Part shown: in pieces, positions 17,236 through 24,530 of the stretch | Layout of the letters: each line of letters starts with the position of its first letter | Numbering within the stretch: the stretch's first letter is position 1 | Notes under the pieces: generated by a model | What the model was told of the DNA's origin: nothing | The model's database searches: none | The model's input: the letters and a program-made list of their open reading frames with translations, nothing else | From: Clostridia bacterium | GTDB taxonomy: Bacteria; Bacillota; Peptococcia; DRI-13; UBA5745 | DNA: 64,000 nucleotides | Assembly: GCA_018436095.1 (NCBI GenBank) | Contig: JAHDMJ010000001.1 | Location: 232,199-296,198 of the forward strand | Direction of reading: 5' to 3' | Translations under genes and position numbers: made by a program

Positions 17236-18177
17236 ATGGACAATGCAAAGTATGGCCACTTTAATGAATTAGTTGCCGGCGTTATTAATGAACTGGCCGA
17301 GAATGCCGATGAGCATATGATTCACCCCAACCACCTGCCTGACAAAAATGAAGTGATCGAAATTATCGATATGCTGCGGGAAATACTTTTTCCCGGCTTT
17401 TACCGGAAACTCAGCACCGCAAAGGCCGGCTTAAACTATTATATCGGCTTGCTGCTTTATGAGGTGCAAGATAAGCTGCAGCAGCAGCTCTGCCTGGCCC
17501 TGCTTCACGGCCATGCCGAAAGCAACGGCTGCACGGCGGAAATCGAGAAGCAGGCCCGGCAAATTACCCGCGACTTTATCGGCAAGCTGCCTGCCTTGAG
17601 GAAGACCCTGTATATGGATGTGGATGCCGCCTTAGACGGCGACCCGGCAGCCCGCAGCAAGCAGGAAATTATCTTTGCTTATCCCGGCATCTATGCCATC
17701 ACCGTATACCGCATAGCCCACGAATTCTTTCTCTTGGGCGTGCCCTTGATTCCCCGCATCATGACGGAATATGCCCACGGCTTAACCGGCATCGACATCC
17801 ATCCCGGGGCCACAATCGGCCACCACTTCTTTATCGACCACGGCACCGGCATCGTTGTCGGCGAAACCACGGAAATCGGCAACCATGTCAAAATCTATCA
17901 GGGCGTGACCCTGGGCGCTCTGTCTACCAGAGGCGGCCAGGGCCTGCGAGGCAAAAAACGCCATCCTACCATTGAGGATGAAGTTACCATCTATTCTTCC
18001 ACCTCGATTTTAGGCGGAGAAACCATCATCGGCAAAGGGGCAGTAATCGGCAGCAATGCTTTTATTACCAAGTCTGTGCCGCCGGGCACCAGGGTAAGCA
18101 TAAAAACCCCGGAGCTGGATTTCAAAGAGATGAAAATGCCAGAGCGAAATCAGGTCGGCAATTCGGTAATCTCATAG
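17236..18177 (+). CDS. cysE: Serine O-acetyltransferase
   Basis: Makes O-acetylserine from serine and acetyl-CoA, the first step to cysteine; 313 residues, the long EpsC-like form. A helical N-terminal domain (1-185) is followed by left-handed beta-helix hexapeptide repeats: IDIHPGATIGHHFFIDHGTGIVVGETTEIG, then VKIYQGVTLGALS and ILGGETIIGKGAVIGSNAFI. The catalytic His is in HFFIDHGTG. GAGGAGGG precedes ATG 17236; an upstream in-frame TTG at 17209 lacks support. It closes the sulfur gene group with the Rrf2 regulator, mnmA, desulfurase and xdhC, and a stem-loop follows. Confidence 0.95.
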   Translation: MDNAKYGHFNELVAGVINELAENADEHMIHPNHLPDKNEVIEIIDMLREILFPGFYRKLSTAKAGLNYYIGLLLYEVQDKLQQQLCLALLHGHAESNGCTAEIEKQARQITRDFIGKLPALRKTLYMDVDAALDGDPAARSKQEIIFAYPGIYAITVYRIAHEFFLLGVPLIPRIMTEYAHGLTGIDIHPGATIGHHFFIDHGTGIVVGETTEIGNHVKIYQGVTLGALSTRGGQGLRGKKRHPTIEDEVTIYSSTSILGGETIIGKGAVIGSNAFITKSVPPGTRVSIKTPELDFKEMKMPERNQVGNSVIS

Positions 18178-18241
18178 GCAGAGACTGCCGCAAAGCGAAT
18201 TGCTCTCCGTCAAGTAGACAGGCGAAAAAATAAAAGTTTTT

Positions 18242-18275
18242 CTGCCAGTGGGTTTTGAATCTGCTGGCAGTTTTT
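18242..18275 (+). terminator. Stem-loop terminator after cysE
   Basis: CTGCCAG (18242-18248) and CTGGCAG (18264-18270) pair around a 15-base loop, followed by TTTTT. The remaining bases to 18475 hold the leader of the DUF819 gene; the weak ORF on the minus strand there has no family resemblance. Confidence 0.65.
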
Positions 18276-18475
18276 ATGCTGCCTGTAAATACATTTCGTG
18301 TTTTCCATCGGTGTTACTACACCCAAATTTCTCTGCTTGAAACTCTCGGTTTAGTACCTGGTATTTCTCTGTTGTTTCCGCATAATTATGTTCATAGGAA
18401 AGGCAGTACTGTGGGGAGGTGATACGGGTAATCATTATATGCCGAAAAACCAACTGAATAGTAGGAGGGAGATTT

Positions 18476-19708
18476 ATGTCCATTCAAACATTGGTATCCC
18501 CGGATAATACTTGGGTCCTTTGGGCAATCCTCGTCATATTCGCTGCAGCCTCAATCTATTTGGAACAAAACTATAAATGGGCAGAACGGTTGTCCGGACC
18601 GGTGATCGGACTTATTCTTGCAGTCATCGCTGTGAACGTCAAAATCATTCCTACAGCATCGCCGGTTTACGATACGGTTTGGGATTATTGCATTCCTCTG
18701 TCTGTAGCTATGCTCTTATTCCGGGCAAACATCAGATCCATCATTAAAGATACCGGCAAAATGTTTCTCTGCTTTAACATCAGTGCCGTAGGCACCCTTT
18801 TGGGCGCCATCATCGCCTTTTTTGCTTTCCGCAACTTCATTCCCGAGTTGGATAAAATGGCCGGCATTCTTACCGGCTCCTATATCGGGGGCGGTGTGAA
18901 CCTGTTTGCCGTAGCCAGCTCCACTAATATTTCCCAGACTATGCTGAGTTCCGAGGTCATTGCCGACAACTTCGTTATGGCTTTGGTGATCTTTGTTCTT
19001 CTCTGGATTCCCAGCAGCGCTTTCTTCAAAAAACATTATCCCCATCCCTTCCAAAAAGAGATCGAGGAAAAAGGGGCCGGCAGCAATGCCAAAACCATGA
19101 CCGCCTCCTTCTGGGGCAAAAAGGAAATCTCTCTGTTGGACGTAGCGATGACCGTGGCCACGGCCTTCTTTATCGTAGCAATTTCTACCAAGCTGGCGGG
19201 TCTGTTTAAGGGATTGTTGGCAGTGCCGGAGGACGCCGGTACGATCAGCAAAATTCCGGCCATGATCTTTGGCAATCAATTCGTCATGCTGACGGTAATC
19301 TCGGTTACGTTGACTTCTCTTTTTCCCAAATATTTTGAAAAACTAAGAAGCGCTCAGGAATTAGGCACATTCTTGATCTATATCTTCTTTGTGGTCATCG
19401 GCTGCCCTGCCGATCTGATGGACGTACTCGTCAATGCCCCCCTGCTCTTTGTCTTCTGCGGCCTGATCGCTTTCATCAATATCGGCTGGACCTTGGCTTG
19501 GGGTAAAGTTCTCAATCAAAACATCGAGGAGCTCACCGTTGCCTCCAATGCCAACATCGGCGGTCCTTCCACCGCTGCAGCTATGGCGGTAGCCAAGGGC
19601 TACGGCGCATTGGTAATCCCCGGAATTTTGTGCGGCTTATGGGGTTATATCATTGGCACTCCCCTAGGATTGATTATGGCGGAGTGGCTGAGCAAATTCA
19701 TGCCGTAA
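18476..19708 (+). CDS. DUF819 family membrane permease
   Basis: Polytopic membrane protein of 410 residues, related to YjcL of Bacillus, substrate unknown. About ten to twelve hydrophobic helices are seen, with the conserved Gly/Asn-rich repeat GILTGSYIGGGVNLFAVASSTNIS in the first half and ELTVASNANIGGPSTAAAMAVAKGYGALVIPGILCG in the second. These inverted-topology repeats look like those of ion-coupled carriers. AGGAGGGAG precedes ATG 18476. The next gene, 17 bases on, is a VanX-like dipeptidase, so a small amino acid or dipeptide substrate is a reasonable guess. Confidence 0.88.
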   Translation: MSIQTLVSPDNTWVLWAILVIFAAASIYLEQNYKWAERLSGPVIGLILAVIAVNVKIIPTASPVYDTVWDYCIPLSVAMLLFRANIRSIIKDTGKMFLCFNISAVGTLLGAIIAFFAFRNFIPELDKMAGILTGSYIGGGVNLFAVASSTNISQTMLSSEVIADNFVMALVIFVLLWIPSSAFFKKHYPHPFQKEIEEKGAGSNAKTMTASFWGKKEISLLDVAMTVATAFFIVAISTKLAGLFKGLLAVPEDAGTISKIPAMIFGNQFVMLTVISVTLTSLFPKYFEKLRSAQELGTFLIYIFFVVIGCPADLMDVLVNAPLLFVFCGLIAFINIGWTLAWGKVLNQNIEELTVASNANIGGPSTAAAMAVAKGYGALVIPGILCGLWGYIIGTPLGLIMAEWLSKFMP

Positions 19709-19725
19709 AATGAGGACAAATAGAG

Positions 19726-20370
19726 ATGAATATTAGTACGCTGGGCGTCCCCAAAGCGGGGCTGCCCCAAGGCTTCGTTTATATTGATGAGCTGATTGAG
19801 GATTGCATCATTGATGCAAAATATTGGGGCAGCGATAATTTTATCGGCCGCCGGATCACAGGCTATGAACAGCCCTTGGTGATCATGAGCCGGGAGGCGG
19901 CAGAGTGCTGCATTAAAGCGGCAGATATCTTGCGCAAGCAAGGATATATCATGAAAATCTATGACGCTTATCGTCCTCAACAGGCCGTAGATGATTTTGT
20001 ACGCTGGGGCAGCGATATTCAAGATGTCCGGCGCAAACCCGTTCATTTCCCCAATGTGGATAAAGCAGATTTCTTCAATATTGGCTATATAGCGAAAAAA
20101 TCCGGCCATTCCCGGGGCAGCGCCGTAGATCTTACCATCGTGGATAGCAAAACCTATCAGGAACTGGATATGGGCTCCATCTTCGACTATATGGATCCCC
20201 GCTCCCATATCGTCACCGAAGGTCTCACTGACCAGCAGGAGCATAATCGCCTGATTTTACGGCAGGCCATGACCGACAGCGGTTTTGTTACCTATTCCTG
20301 CGAATGGTGGCATTTTAGTCTGGCGAAGGAACCCTATCCCGACACTTATTTTGATTTTCCCGTAAAGTAA
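19726..20370 (+). CDS. D-alanyl-D-alanine dipeptidase (VanX/DdpX, peptidase M15D)
   Basis: Zinc dipeptidase cutting D-Ala-D-Ala, 214 residues, with no signal peptide, so cytoplasmic. Zinc ligands H128 and D135 lie in SGHSRGSAVDLT, and the catalytic Glu E193 with ligand H196 lies in CEWWHF. R83 in YDAYRPQQA matches the transition-state Arg of VanX. In E. coli, DdpX works with a peptide transporter to use D-Ala-D-Ala from wall turnover. Here the partner seems to be the DUF819 permease 17 bases upstream. No vanH/vanA ligase is present, so a nutritional or wall-recycling role is likelier than glycopeptide resistance. Confidence 0.92.
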   Translation: MNISTLGVPKAGLPQGFVYIDELIEDCIIDAKYWGSDNFIGRRITGYEQPLVIMSREAAECCIKAADILRKQGYIMKIYDAYRPQQAVDDFVRWGSDIQDVRRKPVHFPNVDKADFFNIGYIAKKSGHSRGSAVDLTIVDSKTYQELDMGSIFDYMDPRSHIVTEGLTDQQEHNRLILRQAMTDSGFVTYSCEWWHFSLAKEPYPDTYFDFPVK

Positions 20371-20380
20371 ACTAAGCAAA

Positions 20381-20410
20381 TAAGGGGTATCTCATTTGAG
20401 GTCCCCCTTA
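20381..20410 (+). terminator. Stem-loop after the dipeptidase gene
   Basis: TAAGGGG (20381-20387) pairs with CCCCTTA (20404-20410), extended inside by CTCA/TGAG. It lies 10 bases after the stop codon. A U-tract is lacking. Confidence 0.5.
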
Positions 20411-20417
20411 GACACAA

Positions 20418-20552
20418 CTATATTTTACAACAAACAGGTTCTTCAGCGCCGGCAATGACCATCAAGCCAAACTCCTGCTGGATAATGCCATAGCCGCCTG
20501 TAACCCTGCTGTCAAAATTGTGCCGACAAAAGAGCTCCCAGCACGCTGCCAT
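20418..20552 (-). CDS. Possible 44-residue ORF overlapping the DUF6132 gene
   Basis: A 44-codon frame (ATG at 20552, TAG at 20418) overlaps the 3' end of the DUF6132 gene in another frame. It continues through otherwise empty DNA with a protein-like composition: RVTGGYGIIQQEFGLMVIAG and a CC pair near the end. There is no clear ribosome site, so it may be the remnant of a longer gene or a chance frame. I do not recognise it. Confidence 0.25.
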   Translation of the reverse strand: MAACWELFCRHNFDSRVTGGYGIIQQEFGLMVIAGAEEPVCCKI

Positions 20553-20673
20553 AAATAATAGACGTATAGGGGTTGGATGTTATAGGGCAGGTTCCGCCGC
20601 TGCAGCCGATCAGCCGGTAGAATACAAAATAGCCCACTAAAGCACCGATGGCAATACCAATGATATATTTCAT
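20512..20673 (-). CDS. DUF6132-like small membrane protein
   Basis: A 53-residue protein with one or two hydrophobic segments, MKYIIGIAIGALVGYFVFY and TSIIYGSVLGALLSAQ. Between them is the conserved CSGGTCPITSNPYTS motif, which I recall from small Firmicute/Bacteroidetes membrane proteins called DUF6132. GGGAGG lies 8 bases before ATG 20673. The function is unknown; the CxxxxC pair suggests a metal or redox role but that is only inference. It stands alone between the VanX-like gene and ubiX. Confidence 0.7.
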   Translation of the reverse strand: MKYIIGIAIGALVGYFVFYRLIGCSGGTCPITSNPYTSIIYGSVLGALLSAQF

Positions 20674-20762
20674 TTTAATCCTCCCTTCTTCTCCTGTTGC
20701 AGTACCTTTGCTCATCATTCTACTGTTTTTCGCCCTTCATTACCGTGACCATATCACAAAAA

Positions 20763-20850
20763 AGCTATGCAGGGAAATCCTTGCATAGCTTATTGAGAGG
20801 GGAGCCATGCAGAAAATCCTTGCATAGCCCTTTTGAGAGGGGCTATGTCG
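20763..20850. repeat. Hairpin repeat, two diverged copies
   Basis: AAGCTATGCA (20763-20772) and TGCATAGCTT (20783-20792) form a perfect 10-base hairpin. A second copy, GCCATGCAGAAAATCCTTGCATAG, follows at once, and a third half, GAGAGGGGCTATG, lies near 20835. The unit spacing is about 43 bases. It sits just past the 3' end of the ubiX operon and may serve as its terminator. Confidence 0.65.
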
Positions 20851-20880
20851 CCGGCATGCGTTTTCTACCGTCGATGAATG

Positions 20881-21462
20881 TCAGAGTTCACCTTTCCAAC
20901 GGGTTGTCAGTTGGTTTTCTATCTGAAAATGGTCCAGCACCCTGGCTACCGTATGGCGATAAACTGCCTCCAGATCCTTCGGCTTATTATATAGAGCCGG
21001 TATGGGCGGCATAATGGCAACGCCTAAACGGGACAATTTCAGCATATTCTCCAGATGAATTGCCGTCAACGGAGTCTCCCGGGGCAAAAGAAGCAGCTTT
21101 CTCTCTTCTTTCATTGTCACTCCCGCAGCCCTGATGATCAAATTGCTTTCCAGGCCAAGGGCAATAGCCGCCAAAGTTTTCATGCTGCAGGGCGCAACAA
21201 TCATTCCGTTATGGAGAAAAGAGCCGCTGGCCACCGATGCCCCCATATTGTTTAACCCGTGGGTTTGTGCTGCCAGGGCAACAACATCTGCAACAGAATA
21301 CGTTGTCTCTATCTCTATTGTTTGTTTTGCCCAGTCGGAAAGGATAAGGTGAGTTTCTATACCGGCTTTCCCCAGTTCCTCCAGCAACCGAATACCATAA
21401 ATCGAACCGGAGGCGCCAGTAATTGCTACAATAATTCTCAATGCCTCTTTTTTTGTTGCCAT
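20881..21462 (-). CDS. ubiX: UbiX-family flavin prenyltransferase
   Basis: Makes prenylated FMN, the cofactor of UbiD decarboxylases, from FMN and dimethylallyl phosphate; 193 residues from ATG 21462. The flavin-binding TGASGS motif is at 15-20. SFLHNGMIVAPCSMKTLAAIALG and RETPLTAIHLENMLKLSRLGVAIMPP are the family blocks; the latter has the Arg/Glu pair near the active site. In-frame TTG 21483 and ATG 21477 are alternatives overlapping the permease stop. It is the last gene of a minus-strand operon ubiD - TAXI protein - TRAP permease - ubiX, giving the decarboxylase its cofactor. Confidence 0.93.
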   Translation of the reverse strand: MATKKEALRIIVAITGASGSIYGIRLLEELGKAGIETHLILSDWAKQTIEIETTYSVADVVALAAQTHGLNNMGASVASGSFLHNGMIVAPCSMKTLAAIALGLESNLIIRAAGVTMKEERKLLLLPRETPLTAIHLENMLKLSRLGVAIMPPIPALYNKPKDLEAVYRHTVARVLDHFQIENQLTTRWKGEL

Positions 21463-21466
21463 GCTC

Positions 21467-23413
21467 TTACTGCTCATTAACAATCGCTACAGGGCTATCG
21501 AGCTTGGCAACCAGATCTTCCCATTTACCGTCAGCGATTTTTCTTTTTTGATATAAATGAAGCAGTACGGCAAGACCCAAACCAATTGCATCACTAAGCC
21601 ATCCAGGCCAAATCGTCAAAAGAGCGGCAATAAAATATAAGCTTCGCAAAAGCCCGTTTAATTTGGTGCGCCCTACTCCGCCCAAGGCAATGGCCAAAAA
21701 ATAGACGCCTACCAAGGACATGATCACCGCCGGAATCACCTGGCTTAGTTGACCTTCCAGCAAAAGCGCCGGATTGAACACGAACATAAATGGTACAATA
21801 TAGGCCACGGCTCCTAAACGCATGCCCATCCAGCCTGTTTTCATGGGGTTAGCCCTGGCGATATTGGCTGCCGTATACGATGCCAGGCAAACAGGCGGCG
21901 TAATCATGGATATGGCCGCAAAATATACCACAAACATGTGAGCGATATACATAGGAATGCCCAGCTCAATCAGGGCAGGCACGATTAAAGCAACCTGAAT
22001 GATATAAACGGCTGAAGTAGGCAAGCCCATACCCAGAATGATGCCGGCAACCATAGTCAGGGCCAGGGCGACCACAACATTCCCTTGGGACCAGGAGACT
22101 ACAGCGGCAGAGAACCTGGCGCCGATGCCCGTGACAGAGACTATGCCGACAATGATGCCGGCAGTGGCGCAGGAGCACACCACTGGAATTGCACCTTTTG
22201 CTCCATCTTCCAGGGCTTCCCAAACATCCCGCAGAGTCATCCGGCGGCTCCGGTCCAAAAATCCGATGGCAAAGGCAGCTACTAAAGTAGCGCAGGCGGC
22301 ATAATTAGGCGTATAACCCATAATCAGCAAGCCAACGAGTACAATCATAGGCAGCGCAAAATAACTTTTTTTCAATGCGCCTATTAGTGAGGGTAACTCG
22401 TTTTTTTTCATGCCTCGAAGGCCCAAGCGTATAGCCTCCACATCTGCCATAAATATCATACTTAAGAAGTAGAGCGTGCCTGGCAGCAAGGCCCATTTAA
22501 TAATGGTATTGTAAGGAATCCCGGTATACTGGGCCATCAGGAAAGCCTGTACACCCATAACCGGCGGCATAATCTGGCCGCCGGCAGACGCCGCCGCCAG
22601 CGCTCCCGCAGAAAATTCCTTGCGATAACCGACCTTCTCCATCATCGGCAAAGTAAAACCGCCGACAGTGGCCACATTAGCCACAGCACTGCCTGAAATC
22701 ATACCAAAAAAACCGCTGGCTAAAATCGCCACCTTTGCCGGCCCGCCTCTGGCCCAACCGGCAATTGCCATGGAAAAATCTTTAAGAAAATCTCCAAAGC
22801 CCGTCTTGCTAAGTACAGAGCCTAGCAGGATAAACAAAAAAAGGTAGCTGGAGGAAATGGCCATCGTACCGCCAAAGAGCCCCGCAGTGGTAAGGTATTC
22901 AATATCCAGCAGCAAGCCCAAGGAAAAACCGGGGTGATGAAAAATACCGGGGATCCAAGGACCGGCAAATACATAAAGAATAAAAACCAGGCAGACGATA
23001 GGCAACTGTGGGCCGGAGGTTCTTCTTGTCGCTTCCAATACTAAGGCGAGACAGCAAACACCTAATATATATTGAGCAGGGGTAAGGGGCGTAATATAAT
23101 ACATTCTCTCCGTAACCAAATACGTATAATTGATATAGAGATAGCCAAAAACCACCAAAATTAATGCGACATAAATCAAATCCAGCCAATGCACCTTTTT
23201 TTTATGTTGCCCTTTCATATCATAGAGCAAGTAAACCAATATCAAAGCAAACATCAAATGAATCGTTCTCTGATAATATGCTTCCAAAGTGCCAAAAAAG
23301 CCGGTATACAACTGAAAGGCGCTCATGGCTACCGCAATGATGGAGACAAAGCGGAAATAATATTTATTTGCATTGGTTTCCAACAAAAAAACTGCCTTTG
23401 CTTCTCCAGTCAA
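21467..23413 (-). CDS. TRAP transporter fused permease (4TM/12TM)
   Basis: Membrane part of a TRAP transporter of the TAXI type, 648 residues, with the small (DctQ-like) and large (DctM-like) permeases fused, as is usual for TAXI systems. The first four helices lie in residues about 20-130. The DctM part has SGSAVANVATVGGFTLPMMEKVGY and AASAGGQIMPPVMGVQAFLM, the conserved substrate/Na+ site region, and the second repeat GMGLPTSAVYIIQVALI. The start is TTG 23413 behind GGGGG. It lies 18 bases after the binding-protein gene and just before ubiX, so it imports whatever the UbiD enzyme uses. Confidence 0.93.
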   Translation of the reverse strand: MTGEAKAVFLLETNANKYYFRFVSIIAVAMSAFQLYTGFFGTLEAYYQRTIHLMFALILVYLLYDMKGQHKKKVHWLDLIYVALILVVFGYLYINYTYLVTERMYYITPLTPAQYILGVCCLALVLEATRRTSGPQLPIVCLVFILYVFAGPWIPGIFHHPGFSLGLLLDIEYLTTAGLFGGTMAISSSYLFLFILLGSVLSKTGFGDFLKDFSMAIAGWARGGPAKVAILASGFFGMISGSAVANVATVGGFTLPMMEKVGYRKEFSAGALAAASAGGQIMPPVMGVQAFLMAQYTGIPYNTIIKWALLPGTLYFLSMIFMADVEAIRLGLRGMKKNELPSLIGALKKSYFALPMIVLVGLLIMGYTPNYAACATLVAAFAIGFLDRSRRMTLRDVWEALEDGAKGAIPVVCSCATAGIIVGIVSVTGIGARFSAAVVSWSQGNVVVALALTMVAGIILGMGLPTSAVYIIQVALIVPALIELGIPMYIAHMFVVYFAAISMITPPVCLASYTAANIARANPMKTGWMGMRLGAVAYIVPFMFVFNPALLLEGQLSQVIPAVIMSLVGVYFLAIALGGVGRTKLNGLLRSLYFIAALLTIWPGWLSDAIGLGLAVLLHLYQKRKIADGKWEDLVAKLDSPVAIVNEQ

Positions 23414-23431
23414 AGGAATACCCCCTCTCGC

Positions 23432-24490
23432 CTAAATCACGCCTTGCTCCTGGTAATACTTTATTGCGCCAGGATGATACTCAATTCCGCAATCCGCCGC
23501 CATTGTCTCTATAGTAACCTCCTCCAGATTGCTGTTGACATGATAGAGACTGTTGAGATTTTCGTGAACGCCTTTGACCAGGTTGTAGACTGTCTCTTCC
23601 GGAATCTCTGTACGGACGATCAACATCAGTCTGGTACCCAGAACATTGACATCCTCCGGAATCCCGTAGGTGCCGGCGGGAATGAATGTGGGATATAAGC
23701 CGTCATTTAATTCTGTGGCTTCTGCCAGCTTATCCGGGGTCATGCCCAATACCCTGATGGACCTGACCGACGCCATATCGATAAATCCGGAATCCGGAAT
23801 GCCGCCGGTGCTGATGGTGCAGTCCAAATGTCCATCTTTTAATTGGTCTATGGCGTCATCGTCGCTTAAATAGTTGACAGCAGACATATCGTCATAGGTC
23901 AAACCGTAGGTTTTCAGCACCAGCCGGGCATTCAACTCACTGGTGTAACCCTTCGTATATACATTGATCCGCTTCCCTCGCAAATCTTCAATGGAATTGA
24001 TACCGGAATTGGCATAAACCACCGGCTGCACATAAGAGGCATTTAAACAGAGCAGGGCCCGATAGCCATCTAAAGGTTTCTCAAAAGGAGCATTGCCTGC
24101 GGTGCCGTCCACTGCTGTTACCGAGAAAGTAAATCCAACGTCGCCTTGATTTTGTGACAGTCCCAAAACATTGCTGGCGCCGCCCCCGGGAAGGACTGTA
24201 CTTTCTATCCCTAACCCTTTCCAGCCTTCACTGATGGCTACCGCAATGGGGTACCACTCTCCGCCTACGGTAGCCGCCATAAACCGCAAGGGTTCTTTAG
24301 TAGTGCCGGCGCCGTCGGTATTACCGGCATCTCCACTGCCGCCGGCTCCTTCGCTGCTGCCTCCGCTGGTATTACCAGCGCTGACACTGCCTCCACCGGC
24401 ACCGCTTCCACTGTTGCTGCTGCAGCCTATTAAAGAAAAACTCAAGAGCCCAATTAACAGTACGCTAAGTATAACTGAGTACTTTTTCAT
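23432..24490 (-). CDS. TAXI-family TRAP solute-binding lipoprotein
   Basis: Extracytoplasmic substrate receptor for the adjacent TRAP permease, 352 residues. The lipobox SLIGC puts the lipid on C23. It is followed by a 35-residue Gly/Ser-rich linker, then the TAXI domain beginning LRFMAATVGGEWYPIAVAISEGWK. Gene order and an 18-base gap link it to the permease. The ligand is unknown; the neighbours suggest an aromatic or alpha,beta-unsaturated carboxylate. AAGGAGG precedes ATG 24490. Confidence 0.93.
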   Translation of the reverse strand: MKKYSVILSVLLIGLLSFSLIGCSSNSGSGAGGGSVSAGNTSGGSSEGAGGSGDAGNTDGAGTTKEPLRFMAATVGGEWYPIAVAISEGWKGLGIESTVLPGGGASNVLGLSQNQGDVGFTFSVTAVDGTAGNAPFEKPLDGYRALLCLNASYVQPVVYANSGINSIEDLRGKRINVYTKGYTSELNARLVLKTYGLTYDDMSAVNYLSDDDAIDQLKDGHLDCTISTGGIPDSGFIDMASVRSIRVLGMTPDKLAEATELNDGLYPTFIPAGTYGIPEDVNVLGTRLMLIVRTEIPEETVYNLVKGVHENLNSLYHVNSNLEEVTIETMAADCGIEYHPGAIKYYQEQGVI

Positions 24491-24530
24491 AAGAATTCCT
24501 CCTTAAAACGGTCTAACACTTTCCATTAAG

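Noticed and set aside
18178..18240. GC-rich leader with GCCGCAAAGCG and GTAGACAGGCG, considered as a riboswitch fragment (c-di-GMP-like words)
   Set aside because: The conserved cores and pairing of that class could not be assembled, and it lies before a terminator directly after cysE.
18274..18483. Minus-strand ORF of 69 codons after cysE
   Set aside because: Overlaps a terminator at one end and the DUF819 ribosome site at the other, has no ribosome site, and looks like nothing known.
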